Source: an uncultured Candidatus Actinomarina sp. (GTDB lineage: Bacteria; Actinomycetota; Acidimicrobiia; Actinomarinales; Actinomarinaceae). From it: a stretch of 64,000 nt of DNA. Of this stretch, positions 55,621-64,000 are shown piece by piece; the first letter of the stretch is position 1; each line of letters starts with the position of its first letter. The notes under the pieces are model-generated. The model ran no database searches, was not told the origin of the DNA, and worked only from the letters and a program-made list of their open reading frames with translations. The DNA is taken from contig CACDUI010000001.1 in assembly GCA_902555985.1 (NCBI GenBank), positions 227,908 through 291,907 of the forward strand. The letters run 5' to 3'. The translations under genes were made by a program, and so were the position numbers.

Positions 55621-56346
55621 ATGACTAACTATAAGTTAAGTATTTCCTACGATGGAACTGATTTTCATGGCTTTCAAATACAGAAAGATAAGATAACAGT
55701 TCAGGGAGAATTTCAAAAAGCTCTTGAGGTATTTACGAATGATTACGAACTAAATTACTCAGGCAGAACTGATGCTGGTGTTCATGCAAAAGCACAAATC
55801 TTAAGTGTCAAAACAAATTTAAATATTAATAATAAAACTATCAATTCAATGGATAAGCTTCTAGGCGATAAAATTTCGATTAACTCATTTAAAGTTGCAG
55901 TAGAGAATTTTCATGCAAGATATGATGCAATTAAGAGAACTTATAAATATTTTGTATCGGATAGTAGTCAAAAGTATCCATATTTAAATAGACAATCTTT
56001 TTTATATTTTAAACAATTAGATCTTGAGAAACTAAATGAAGTATCAAAATTGTTTCTTGGAGAACATAATTTTTCTTCCTATTCAAAAATAACTAACAAT
56101 CAAAACCCAAACAGAGAGATTTATATAAGTAAATGGGTTAAAAAAAGAGATTATTTTGAATATACGATAACTGGAAATTCATTTTTAAGAAACATGGTTA
56201 GAAATTTAGTAGGCGTACAGATTGCATATTGTGAGAACAAATTAAATTATAATGAAATTACTGAAAATCTTCATAACCAAAAAAAACAAAGAGTAAACCA
56301 TATAGCACCACCCAATGGATTAATTCTTTGGAATGTTAAATACTAG
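55621..56346 (+). CDS. truA: tRNA pseudouridine(38-40) synthase
   Basis: A 241-residue enzyme modifying the anticodon stem. The catalytic aspartate lies in YSGRTDAGVHAKAQ (Asp52), preceded by ISYDGTDFHGFQIQ. NSFLRNMVRNLVG is the conserved late motif. It follows the membrane protein with no gap. Confidence 0.95.
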   Translation: MTNYKLSISYDGTDFHGFQIQKDKITVQGEFQKALEVFTNDYELNYSGRTDAGVHAKAQILSVKTNLNINNKTINSMDKLLGDKISINSFKVAVENFHARYDAIKRTYKYFVSDSSQKYPYLNRQSFLYFKQLDLEKLNEVSKLFLGEHNFSSYSKITNNQNPNREIYISKWVKKRDYFEYTITGNSFLRNMVRNLVGVQIAYCENKLNYNEITENLHNQKKQRVNHIAPPNGLILWNVKY

Positions 56347-56375
56347 TTTTCATAAATATATATGCACTTTATACT
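56347..56375 (+). promoter_or_regulatory. Candidate rplM-rpsI promoter
   Basis: TTTTCA (56347-56352), 17 bp and TATACT (56370-56375) lie in the 60-bp gap after truA. Transcription would start about 25 bp before rplM. Confidence 0.45.
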
Positions 56376-56406
56376 AGTAGTTCGTTACAATTCAAAAGAT
56401 TGATAA

Positions 56407-56868
56407 ATGAATACAAAAACAACATTTAAAGGAATAGAAGCCTCTGAACGTGAATGGCACTTAGTTGATGCAGCTGGGCTTCCAATAGGCCGTTTAGCTA
56501 GCGAAATAGCTCAAATTTTACGTGGCAAGCACAAACCTCAGTATGCGCCACATTTAGATGTTGGAGATCATGTTGTAGTAATAAATGCAAGTAAAATAGC
56601 AATCACTTCTAAAAAGCCTGAACAAAAAATGTATCATTCTCATTCAGGATATCCCGGAGGAATCAAGTCTGAAAGTTTTAACTCACTAAGACAAAGAAAA
56701 CCAGAAAAAATTATCGAAAGAGCTGTATGGGGAATGCTTCCTAAAAACCGAATAGGTAGAGCAGTTTTGAAAAAATTACACATATATACAGATGGCAACC
56801 ATCCTCATGAAAGTCAAAATCCAAAAGAGCTCGTTTTTAATATAAAGAAAGTTGAAGATAATGGCTGA
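56407..56868 (+). CDS. rplM: Ribosomal protein L13
   Basis: A 153-residue assembly protein. REWHLVDAAGLPIGRLASEIAQILRGKHKPQYAPHLDVGDHVVVINASKI (about 15-64) and AVWGMLPKNRIGRAVLKKLHIY are conserved. Paired with rpsI, overlapping it by 8 bp. Confidence 0.97.
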   Translation: MNTKTTFKGIEASEREWHLVDAAGLPIGRLASEIAQILRGKHKPQYAPHLDVGDHVVVINASKIAITSKKPEQKMYHSHSGYPGGIKSESFNSLRQRKPEKIIERAVWGMLPKNRIGRAVLKKLHIYTDGNHPHESQNPKELVFNIKKVEDNG

Positions 56869-57250
56869 TAGTTTTTACGGGACTGGAAGAAGAAAGTCTT
56901 CAGTTGCAAGAGTTACAATTTCGGAAGGTAATGGTAATTTTACTTTCAATGGAAAAGACTTTGAACAATATTTTCCAAGTCCATCTATGAAGATGACTAT
57001 TGAAAAACCATTTAAGGTTGTTAGTCTTGATGGCAAGTTTGATATGGATGTCATTGTAAATGGAAGCGGACTTTCTTCTCAATCTGATGCTGTAGCACTT
57101 GGGATTTCTAGAGCATTAATAAAAATGGATCCAGAACTTAGACCTAAGCTAAAAAAGGCAGGCCTTCTTACAAGAGATGCCCGTAAAGTTGAAAGAAAGA
57201 AATACGGTCTTAAAAAAGCTCGAAGAGCTGAACAATTCACTAAGAGATAA
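56861..57250 (+). CDS. rpsI: Ribosomal protein S9
   Basis: A 129-residue head protein. GTGRRKSSVARVTISEGNGNFTFNGKDFEQYF opens it. LLTRDARKVERKKYGLKKARRAEQFTKR ends it, with the C-terminal arm reaching the P site. ATG 56861 is used; a TTG 9 bp upstream is possible. Confidence 0.97.
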   Translation: MADSFYGTGRRKSSVARVTISEGNGNFTFNGKDFEQYFPSPSMKMTIEKPFKVVSLDGKFDMDVIVNGSGLSSQSDAVALGISRALIKMDPELRPKLKKAGLLTRDARKVERKKYGLKKARRAEQFTKR

Positions 57251-57258
57251 AAAACACA

Positions 57259-58566
57259 TTGAAGAAATATTTCGGTACTGATGGAATCCGAGGTATTCCA
57301 AATAAAAATTTAACTAAAGAAATCATTTCTAATGTTGCTTGTTCAGTAGAGGATATTTTAAAACCAACTTCAGTAGCTGTTATTTTGGATACACGTAGTT
57401 CTTCATTAGAGATATTAGATTGGATATGTGAGGGATTTTCTGAAAAAATTGAAGTCATTAATTATGGAGTGTTACCTTCAGGATCTATGCCAGTATTGTT
57501 AAGCAGTTTTGGACACAATCTTGGTGTCATAATTTCTGCTTCACATAATCCAAACGAGTACAACGGAATAAAATTAATAAACAAGAATGGCTCCAAGCTT
57601 CAAGACGATATAGAAGTTGAAATTGAATCTAATATTAAAAATATCTCATTACCAATTGCACATACAAGTTATAAAGATTCTCAGGATGGATATAAAGTTT
57701 ATTTTGAATTTCTAAATGAGCTCATAGATTTTGACTTAACAAATTTTGATTTAGTTGTAGACAGTGCAAATGGATCTGCATACAAAACAATAGATGAGTT
57801 ATTAAAAATTAATAGTTGTAAATTTAAAATGATTGCAAATGAGCCTAATGGTGAAAATATAAATTTAGATAGCGGTGCTACACATACAAATAATTTAATA
57901 AATAAACTTAAAAAAGGACAGATTGGTGCTGCGTTTGATGGTGATGCTGACAGATTAATCATGATTGATGAAAATGGTAATACTTGCAATGGTGATATTC
58001 TGATTTTACTAATAGCAAAATATTTATCTTCAACAAATCAGCTCAACAATGATGTTGTTGTTTCAACCGTAATGTCTAATTTTGGATTTAAAAATTCGAT
58101 GGAAAAGAATAATTTTAAAAATGTTGAAACAGCTGTTGGAGATAAGTATGTTGCAGAAGCTATGTCAGAGAACAATGCTTCTATTGGTGGTGAACAATCT
58201 GGTCATATAATAATTTCAGATAAGCTACCGGTAGGCGATGGCCTTCTCACTTTAATTTATTCATTAAAGTCACTATCTTTTTTTAAAACAACTTTATCGA
58301 AATTTCGTGAGGATAATATTAAAGAATATCCACAGAAGTTAGTCAATGTAGAACTAAACAAAATGCCTGATACAGAACAATTGGCAGAATTAGAATTGAT
58401 AGCAGAAAAGTTATTTGAATCAGAGGAGTTAGATGGCAGGTATCTAATTAGAAACTCTGGTACCGAACCGTTGTTAAGGGTGCTTGTTGAGGCCAGTGAT
58501 GAAGTTTCTGTTGAGAAATTTAGTAATAACCTAGTTAACAAAATCAAAAACTTCTTACAAACTTAA
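57259..58566 (+). CDS. glmM: Phosphoglucosamine mutase
   Basis: A 435-residue enzyme converting glucosamine-6-P to glucosamine-1-P for cell-wall precursors. The phospho-serine is S95 in ISASHNPNEYNGIK, the Mg site is FDGDADRL and the sugar loop is GGEQSGHI. The phosphate loop is RNSGTEPLLRV. It starts at TTG 57259. glmS follows, so the two consecutive steps are encoded together. Confidence 0.95.
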   Translation: MKKYFGTDGIRGIPNKNLTKEIISNVACSVEDILKPTSVAVILDTRSSSLEILDWICEGFSEKIEVINYGVLPSGSMPVLLSSFGHNLGVIISASHNPNEYNGIKLINKNGSKLQDDIEVEIESNIKNISLPIAHTSYKDSQDGYKVYFEFLNELIDFDLTNFDLVVDSANGSAYKTIDELLKINSCKFKMIANEPNGENINLDSGATHTNNLINKLKKGQIGAAFDGDADRLIMIDENGNTCNGDILILLIAKYLSSTNQLNNDVVVSTVMSNFGFKNSMEKNNFKNVETAVGDKYVAEAMSENNASIGGEQSGHIIISDKLPVGDGLLTLIYSLKSLSFFKTTLSKFREDNIKEYPQKLVNVELNKMPDTEQLAELELIAEKLFESEELDGRYLIRNSGTEPLLRVLVEASDEVSVEKFSNNLVNKIKNFLQT

Positions 58567-58582
58567 ATAAGTTTCTTATAAT
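58555..58582 (+). promoter_or_regulatory. Candidate glmS promoter
   Basis: TTACAA (58555-58560), 16 bp and a perfect TATAAT (58577-58582) overlap the end of glmM. The expected start, near 58589, would put the ribozyme cleavage site about 12 nt into the transcript. Confidence 0.5.
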
Positions 58583-58597
58583 TGTAATAACGAGCAA

Positions 58598-58730
58598 TTA
58601 GCGCCAGGCCTTTAAAAAGGTGACGAGGTAGTATGTTATCGAAAAATTCGGCGGATGCATACTCGGCTCTGCAGTCGTAATGAATTGTTTAAAAACATAG
58701 AGAAATCTGTGAACAGAGACAATTTATAGC
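58598..58730 (+). ncRNA. glmS ribozyme (glucosamine-6-phosphate-activated self-cleaving leader)
   Basis: The 202-bp gap before glmS holds the glmS ribozyme core in order. The cleavage site is A58600/G58601 in AGCGCCAGG. Hairpin P1 is CCTT (58609-58612) / AAGG (58617-58620), followed by GACGAGG (58622-58628). Helix P2 is AGTATG (58630-58635) / CATACT (58658-58663), enclosing TTATCGAA and TTCGGCGGAT. Further helices are CGGCT (58664-58668) / AGTCG (58673-58677) and AATTGT (58683-58688) / ACAATT (58719-58724), the latter capping TCTG-TGAA-CAGA. Glucosamine-6-P made by GlmS is the cofactor for cleavage, which destabilises the mRNA and gives product feedback. Confidence 0.93.
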
Positions 58731-58768
58731 AGTCTTTATTTTAACCTGCTCGTTGGAATGGAGATATC

Positions 58769-60565
58769 ATGTGTGGAATAGTTGGGTATTCAGGCCCAAA
58801 AGAACCGTTACCAATTTTAATCAATGGACTTTCGCGATTAGAGTATCGTGGATATGATTCTGCAGGAATAGCAATTTCTGATGGAAGCAAAATTACTATT
58901 GAAAAAAAAGAAGGCAAGCTCAATGTTTTAAAAGACCATTTAAAAAATAATCCTGTATCAGGCAATATTGGAATTGGTCATACAAGATGGGCTACACACG
59001 GTGTACCAAATGATGTAAATGCTCATCCTCACTCTGATAACGGTGAAGAATTTGCAGTCATTCATAACGGGATTATTGAAAATTATGCAGAAATTAAAAA
59101 AGATCTTTTAAAAGAGGGTTTTGTATTTAAGTCAGATACTGATACAGAGGTTGTAGCCGTAGAGTTAAGCAGGAAATGGAACGGTGAATTATTAAAAACT
59201 GTAATTGATGTTGCAAAAACTTTAGATGGAACCTACGCCTTAGTGGTAACTACAACTAAAGAAGAAGGAACTATTGTTGCAGGACGACTTATGAGCCCGC
59301 TTGTTCTTGGAGTTGGAGATAATGAGGTATTTCTAGCATCTGATTCAGCAGCAATATTAGAACACACAAAAAAAATGATATTTCTTGAAAATGGCGATTT
59401 TGTAGAAATTAAAAATGGTCATTATAAGTTGTTTGATTCAGATTTGAATGAAATAGAAAGAGAAATTCAAGAAATAGACTGGGAAGTATCTGAAGCTGAG
59501 AAGGCAGGGCATGACCACTTTATGTATAAGGAAATTCTAGAACAGCCAGAAGTAATCGAACGAACTATTTCTGGAAGAATTGAAACAACTTCTGAGGAAA
59601 TTCCAATTAAGCTAGATGAAGCATCAAAGTATGAAAAAATTTGGATAGTTGCATGCGGTACTGCTTACCATGCTGGATTATTTGGAAAAGATCTATTTGA
59701 AAAAGTCCTAGGAGTTCCGGTCAGTGTTGAACTTGCTTCAGAGTTTAGATATAGGGAACCAATAGTTGGAAAAAATGATTTAGGTATTGTGATTTCACAA
59801 TCTGGGGAAACTATGGACACAATTGCTGCGACAGAGCTTTTGAAGGAAAATGGTGCCCATGTTCTTGCTTTGGTTAATGTTGTAGGCAGTTCATTAGCAA
59901 GAATGGCTGATAGCATTTTTTACTTACACGTTGGTCCAGAAATAGGTGTAGCTTCAACTAAAGCTTATCTTGGAATGTTAGTTGGCCAATTACTTTTAGC
60001 TAAACATTGGGACTCTACAAATAAATTATATGTCTCTTTTGATGAGATTGCTGAACTACCAAAATTGATCGAACAGACTATGGCTTGTGAGAAGCAAATA
60101 AAAGACATTTCTGAAAAAATTTATAAAAAGAATGATATTTATTTTATTGGAAGAGGCCTTGATTATGCTTTAGCAGCAGAAGGTGCTTTAAAACTAAAAG
60201 AGATTTCTTACTTGCATGCAGAAGCATTAGCTGCTGGAGAGCTAAAACATGGTACTTTAGCTTTAATTGAAAATGGAACACCAATTATTGTTACTGCAAG
60301 TCAAAATCACTTACTAGACAAAACAACTAGTAATGTACAAGAGGTTATTGCTCGAGGAGCGTATGTGATTGCAATTGGTGATAATCAATCAGAAAAATTA
60401 GAAAATATCTCTGATGAATATGTCACACTTCCTGACAGTAATGAAATTCTAACTACGATTATATCCATCATTCCACTTCAGTTCATTGCTTATCATGTTG
60501 CTAACCTTAACGGTGAGTCAATCGACCAACCAAGAAATTTAGCTAAATCTGTGACAGTTGAATAA
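58769..60565 (+). CDS. glmS: Glutamine:fructose-6-phosphate aminotransferase
   Basis: A 598-residue enzyme making glucosamine-6-phosphate, the first step of the amino-sugar pathway. The N-terminal nucleophile is Cys2 (MCGIVGYSG), with HTRWATHG and NAHPH of the glutaminase domain. Two SIS isomerase domains follow (CGTAYHAG, SQSGETMDT, ASTKAYLG; IGRGLDYALAAEGALKLKEISY). The C-terminus ends NLAKSVTVE. The mRNA leader carries the glmS ribozyme, so its product should limit its own expression. Confidence 0.97.
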   Translation: MCGIVGYSGPKEPLPILINGLSRLEYRGYDSAGIAISDGSKITIEKKEGKLNVLKDHLKNNPVSGNIGIGHTRWATHGVPNDVNAHPHSDNGEEFAVIHNGIIENYAEIKKDLLKEGFVFKSDTDTEVVAVELSRKWNGELLKTVIDVAKTLDGTYALVVTTTKEEGTIVAGRLMSPLVLGVGDNEVFLASDSAAILEHTKKMIFLENGDFVEIKNGHYKLFDSDLNEIEREIQEIDWEVSEAEKAGHDHFMYKEILEQPEVIERTISGRIETTSEEIPIKLDEASKYEKIWIVACGTAYHAGLFGKDLFEKVLGVPVSVELASEFRYREPIVGKNDLGIVISQSGETMDTIAATELLKENGAHVLALVNVVGSSLARMADSIFYLHVGPEIGVASTKAYLGMLVGQLLLAKHWDSTNKLYVSFDEIAELPKLIEQTMACEKQIKDISEKIYKKNDIYFIGRGLDYALAAEGALKLKEISYLHAEALAAGELKHGTLALIENGTPIIVTASQNHLLDKTTSNVQEVIARGAYVIAIGDNQSEKLENISDEYVTLPDSNEILTTIISIIPLQFIAYHVANLNGESIDQPRNLAKSVTVE

Positions 60566-60567
60566 AA

Positions 60568-60759
60568 ATGAATAGTAAATCAACATACTCTTACAATAAT
60601 GGAAACTGGATTGGTGTTTGCACAGCAATAGGAGTGGCACTTTTTGCTGCTACAAATGAACCAACATGGATAGCTGTAGGTGTTGCAATTGGAGCAGCGC
60701 TTGGCGTACGAAAACCAAAAGGGCAAAAGCATTCAGAGATCGACAATAAAAATGGATAG
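60568..60759 (+). CDS. Small glycine-zipper-like membrane protein
   Basis: A 63-residue protein with two short hydrophobic segments, WIGVCTAIGVALFAATN (residues 15-31) and WIAVGVAIGAALGVRK (35-50), rich in small residues at GxxxA spacing. A basic, soluble tail follows. The stop overlaps the alr start by 8 bp and it begins 2 bp after glmS, so it is embedded in the operon. No family was assigned; the segments could pair in a membrane. Confidence 0.7.
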   Translation: MNSKSTYSYNNGNWIGVCTAIGVALFAATNEPTWIAVGVAIGAALGVRKPKGQKHSEIDNKNG

Positions 60760-61831
60760 AGGGTATATTTACCTGAATAAAAATAATTATCTTCATAATA
60801 TTGAAGTACTAAAAAATCTATCAAAAAAAGAACTATGTTTAGTTGTCAAAGCAAATGCCTATGGTCATGGTTTAGAATGGGCTGTAAAAAATGCAAAAGA
60901 ATCTGGTGTTAAATGGTTTGCTGTTGCTTCTGTTGGCGAAGGCATTCAAGTCAAAACAATATACGGAGAATCCCGGGTGTTATTACTTGCTGAACCTTCA
61001 AAAAATCAGTTAGAAAATGTAAAAGTAAACGATATAGATCTCACGGTATATAGCGAAAGCTTTATTGATACTTTGATTAAGACAGGAGATGAATATAACG
61101 TTCACCTCAAAATTGATACTGGAATGCACAGACTAGGATGTCCTCCAGAGAAGTTTCATGACTTATATAAAAAAATAGTAGACTCAAATTTAAATCTCAT
61201 AGGTATTTGTACACACTTTCCTTTGGCGGATACTGATGAAAATGAGACTAAAAAATCGATTGAATTATTTGAAAAGACTATTTCAGATATAGATTTAAAC
61301 AACATGCTTTTACATGTAGATAACTCAGCATCTTCTTTATACAAACTCGACAATTCTTTTAACATGGCAAGAGTTGGGATTGCAGCATATGGCGTTCAAA
61401 TTACAGCAGTTGAAAATGAAAATAAACTATTACCAACTATGGAAATCAAAACAAGAGTTTCCAATTTACAAGTAAGAAAAAAAGGAGAGGCAGTTTCTTA
61501 CGGAAAAGCACAAAGATTATCGAGAGACTCTATTATTGCGACAGCACCTATTGGATATGGTGATGGATATCCTTGGAATTCATTTCCTGATGGAAAAGTC
61601 ATTGTAAATAATCAATTTTGTAATTTAATTGGACGGGTGACAATGGACCAAATATTATTCGATGTTACTGATGTAAATGTTCAAATTGATAATGAAGTAA
61701 CTGTTTTAGGCAATTCTACGGACGGCAAGTTAAATATTTCTGTATCTGACATTGCTCAATGGAATAAAACAATTGAGTGGGAAATTTTAACAAACATGTC
61801 GAAAAGACTTGAAAGGGTTGAAATTGAGTAA
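60752..61831 (+). CDS. alr: Alanine racemase
   Basis: A 359-residue PLP enzyme making D-alanine for peptidoglycan. The PLP lysine is K33 in LVVKANAYGHG, ARVGIAAYG is the barrel motif, and the opposite-face tyrosine is in APIGYGDGYPW. ATG 60752 is used because MDRGYIYLNKNNYLHNI matches the family start; a longer frame would overlap the 63-residue gene. It lies with the other cell-wall genes glmM and glmS. Confidence 0.94.
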   Translation: MDRGYIYLNKNNYLHNIEVLKNLSKKELCLVVKANAYGHGLEWAVKNAKESGVKWFAVASVGEGIQVKTIYGESRVLLLAEPSKNQLENVKVNDIDLTVYSESFIDTLIKTGDEYNVHLKIDTGMHRLGCPPEKFHDLYKKIVDSNLNLIGICTHFPLADTDENETKKSIELFEKTISDIDLNNMLLHVDNSASSLYKLDNSFNMARVGIAAYGVQITAVENENKLLPTMEIKTRVSNLQVRKKGEAVSYGKAQRLSRDSIIATAPIGYGDGYPWNSFPDGKVIVNNQFCNLIGRVTMDQILFDVTDVNVQIDNEVTVLGNSTDGKLNISVSDIAQWNKTIEWEILTNMSKRLERVEIE

Positions 61832-62231
61832 TTTAATTAAAGAAGATGATTTAGATAGCTTTCTTGACAGTTATCTAAAAAGTTTGATTCTTCCAAAAAT
61901 TATTGGATTGGCAGGTCCTCTGGGTGCAGGCAAAACTACTATTGCAAAAAAAATTATAAAATTCTTTGGATACAATGATGTTGTCACTTCTCCAACCTTT
62001 AATATTGTCAAAAATTATGAAGTTGGCGAAATAAAAATATTTCATGTAGATTTATATCGTCTCGGTAGTTGGTCAGAGTTTATTGACTTAGATTTACCTT
62101 TAAATGAAGAAAATACTTTAGTAGTAATTGAGTGGGCCAATTTAATGGCTGAAGCAAATATTCCTATAATGGATTTGATTGAAATTAATATTGTCGATGA
62201 ACACATTAGAGAGATTTTTATAAATGTATAG
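61824..62231 (+). CDS. tsaE: tRNA t6A synthesis ATPase TsaE
   Basis: A 135-residue ATPase. Walker A is GPLGAGKTTIAKK, followed by VTSPTFNIVKNYEV, FHVDLYRL and VIEWANL, all diagnostic. The start is uncertain: TTG 61824 (8 bp overlap with alr) is chosen, with TTG 61818 and 61809 possible. It supports TsaB and TsaD, encoded immediately after. Confidence 0.93.
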   Translation: MSNLIKEDDLDSFLDSYLKSLILPKIIGLAGPLGAGKTTIAKKIIKFFGYNDVVTSPTFNIVKNYEVGEIKIFHVDLYRLGSWSEFIDLDLPLNEENTLVVIEWANLMAEANIPIMDLIEINIVDEHIREIFINV

Positions 62232-62928
62232 CTTATCCATTTCAACTTCAGGAAAATATATTTCTGTAGCCATACACGATGATAAATTGATTTCCACCAG
62301 CTCTGTTTTATCAGAAAATGGTACTACGAATCTATTAATGAAATCAATCGACGAAATAACCAAGAAGTCAGGAATAGAGAAGTCTGATATTAATGTAGTA
62401 TATCTTGATATTGGCCCTGGTTATTATACAAGTCTGAGAATTGGACTAGCAGTCGCACAGGGAGTGTGTGGCAGTCTTGGAATACCATTGGTTCCAATAA
62501 ATGGATTGGACGCACTAGCTTTTGCCGCACACACAGGCCACAGAAAGATTTGTACAATTATTGACATAAAGAGAGAGGAATATGCTTTTTGTTTATATAA
62601 GCCAGTACCGGGTGGTGTAGTAAGAGATTCTGAACCAGAGGTTTTAAATGCTGAAAACCTAAAGATTAAATTAGAAGAAGATAATGATAAAAAACTTGTA
62701 GTAGGAGATTGGCACAGCTTGAATGAAAATCTATTTGGTGAAAATTCATACATTAAATTTGGGTCTCCTGAACATGTGTCATCTGAAAATATTTTTAATA
62801 TTGGAAAAGAATTATTTAAAAATAATGATTACCCAAATTTTAACGAAGTCAGGCTTGAGTATATGCGAGAACCAGATGTCTCATTTTCAACAAAAAGTTT
62901 AGAAGGCAAGGTTAACTTCCATGATTAA
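62224..62928 (+). CDS. tsaB: tRNA t6A synthesis subunit TsaB
   Basis: A 234-residue inactive TsaD paralogue that scaffolds the t6A complex. LSISTSGKYISVAI opens it, and YLDIGPGYYTSLRIGLAVAQGVCGSLGIPLVPINGLDALA (about residues 59-98) is the family block. Overlaps tsaE and rimI by 8 bp each. Confidence 0.94.
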   Translation: MYSLSISTSGKYISVAIHDDKLISTSSVLSENGTTNLLMKSIDEITKKSGIEKSDINVVYLDIGPGYYTSLRIGLAVAQGVCGSLGIPLVPINGLDALAFAAHTGHRKICTIIDIKREEYAFCLYKPVPGGVVRDSEPEVLNAENLKIKLEEDNDKKLVVGDWHSLNENLFGENSYIKFGSPEHVSSENIFNIGKELFKNNDYPNFNEVRLEYMREPDVSFSTKSLEGKVNFHD

Positions 62929-63364
62929 GATGATTGAGAAATCTACAGTTGAGTTATCTGATAAGTTAGCAAAATTAGAAAAAAGTTTATTTGAGACCGC
63001 TTGGGATAGTGTTTTGATTAACAACAAAATTAATAATGGAGAGTTTGTATATTGGATATTTGAACAAGATAATCAAATTGTTGGATATCTTGCAATTCAA
63101 AAAACTTTCTTTGATATTCATATTTTAGGAATTGGAGTTTTGGAAAGTTACAGAAATAATTCAATTGCAAAAAAACTTACACAGGAATTAATTTCTTATT
63201 TTGAGGTATCTGATTTCAACAAAATTCTATTAGAAGTTAGACAATCAAATGATATAGCTATGAGTTTGTACAAATCATTTGGATTTAAACAATATGGTGT
63301 AAGAAAAAATTATTATGCAAACGAAGATGCTAACTTATTTCATTTGGAGAAAATATATGCTTGA
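62921..63364 (+). CDS. rimI: Ribosomal-protein-S18-alanine N-acetyltransferase-like GNAT protein
   Basis: A 147-residue GNAT acetyltransferase. The acetyl-CoA region is ILGIGVLESYRNNSIAKKLTQELI, and LLEVRQSNDIAMSLYKSFGFKQYGVRKNYYANEDA (about residues 104-138) matches RimI. In many bacteria rimI lies between tsaB and tsaD, as here. The substrate is assigned by context. Confidence 0.9.
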   Translation: MIKMIEKSTVELSDKLAKLEKSLFETAWDSVLINNKINNGEFVYWIFEQDNQIVGYLAIQKTFFDIHILGIGVLESYRNNSIAKKLTQELISYFEVSDFNKILLEVRQSNDIAMSLYKSFGFKQYGVRKNYYANEDANLFHLEKIYA

Positions 63365-64000
63365 TGACAAAATAATTCTTGGCTTTGAAACATCATGTGA
63401 TGAAACAGCTATCGCCATATTAAAAGGTGACGAGTTGTTAGTAAATACTATTTCATCACAAGTAGATATACATGAAAAATTTGGAGGTGTAGTTCCTGAA
63501 GTTGCATCAAGAGCACATGCTGAGATGATAAGAAATATATTCCATTCGTCTTTAAATAGTGCAAATTTACAAATTTCTGATATTGATATAGTTTCAACTA
63601 CAGATGGCCCAGGTCTGGTTGGAAGTCTCGTAGTAGGGTATAATTTTGCAAAGTCAGTAGCTTGGTCCATAGATAAACCATTTCTAACTGTCGACCACAT
63701 GGTAGGACATTTGGCAGCACCATTAATTGAAAATAGAACAATGAAACCACCATTCATGACACTTTTAGTTTCAGGTGGCCATACACAAATTGTACTAGTT
63801 GAAGAGTGGGGTAATTACCAACTACTAGGTACAACAATAGATGATGCAGCTGGTGAAGCTTTTGACAAATTATCTAGGTTTTGTGGATTCGGATTTCCAG
63901 GAGGTCCTGCAATTCAAAAAATAGGTGAAGGTGGAGACCCAACAAAAATAGATCTCCCTAGGCCAAAAACAAAACATGAATATAATTATTCATTTTCAGG
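63357..64000 (+). CDS. tsaD: tRNA N6-threonylcarbamoyladenosine transferase TsaD (3' end outside window)
   Basis: The visible 214 residues form the N-terminal two thirds of the catalytic subunit of t6A synthesis. LGFETSCDETAIAIL opens it, DGPGLVGSLVVG follows, and the metal-binding histidines are in DHMVGHLAAP. VSGGHTQIV and DDAAGEAFDKLSR also fit. It starts at ATG 63357, overlapping rimI by 8 bp, and continues past the window end. Confidence 0.96.
   Translation, partial: MLDDKIILGFETSCDETAIAILKGDELLVNTISSQVDIHEKFGGVVPEVASRAHAEMIRNIFHSSLNSANLQISDIDIVSTTDGPGLVGSLVVGYNFAKSVAWSIDKPFLTVDHMVGHLAAPLIENRTMKPPFMTLLVSGGHTQIVLVEEWGNYQLLGTTIDDAAGEAFDKLSRFCGFGFPGGPAIQKIGEGGDPTKIDLPRPKTKHEYNYSFS

Noticed and set aside
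58560..58574. AACTT/AAGTT hairpin at the glmM stop as a terminator
   Set aside because: The stem is only A/T-rich, has no T-run, and overlaps a good promoter for glmS.
60680..60751. 24-codon N-terminal extension of alr
   Set aside because: It overlaps the 63-residue gene in another frame, and alanine racemases start close to the PLP motif as the shorter form does.

Overview
The window is low-GC bacterial chromosome, and it looks like a marine, genome-reduced actinobacterium (Actinomycetota), plausibly near the Actinomarinales. That placement is inference. It rests on the low GC, very tight gene packing, frequent TTG/GTG starts, an RpoC with the ~100-residue charged insertion typical of actinobacterial beta' subunits, a short-lid adenylate kinase, and a heliorhodopsin. 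No rRNA, CRISPR array, insertion sequence or prophage was seen.

Layout. (1) 1-5.8 kb is an iron region: a partial DtxR-like repressor, a ferrochelatase and an FbpABC-type ferric ABC transporter. The same 18-bp palindrome, TGTTAA-N6-TTAACA, lies in front of the repressor and over the fbpA promoter. (2) 5.8-8.8 kb holds a clear heliorhodopsin gene, diverging from a small coiled-coil ORF, then a DUF4349 lipoprotein, a possible translationally coupled 23-aa membrane peptide and an alkaline-phosphatase-superfamily enzyme on the minus strand. (3) 8.9-19.8 kb is a complex I operon, nuoABCDHIJKLMN, without nuoEFG. nuoN appears to start at ATT, and a MidA/NDUFAF7-type methyltransferase follows 3 nt after it. 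(4) 19.9-23.7 kb has HtpX, a rhodanese, a PfkB kinase and two minus-strand membrane proteins. (5) 23.8-28.5 kb has four tRNAs, rpmG, an ECF sigma/anti-sigma pair, secE-nusG and rplKAJL, with an L1 site and an L10 leader. (6) 28.6-40.2 kb carries rpoBC and the str operon rpsL-rpsG-fusA-tuf, ending in a strong terminator. (7) 40.2-55.1 kb is the fused S10-spc-alpha cluster from rpsJ to rplQ, including secY, adk, map, infA and rpmJ. (8) 55.1-64 kb has a small membrane protein, truA, rplM-rpsI, glmM, a glmS ribozyme and glmS, then alr and the t6A genes tsaE, tsaB, rimI and tsaD (cut by the window end).

The strongest unexpected signals are these: a textbook glmS ribozyme core upstream of glmS in an apparent actinobacterium; a heliorhodopsin with all key residues; zinc-free (Cys-minus) forms of S4, S14, L33 and L36 plus loss of three of four cysteines of the second zinc site in RpoC; a DtxR-fold regulator with degenerate metal ligands together with a candidate operator; and a complex I operon lacking its NADH module but carrying its own NuoD methyltransferase candidate.
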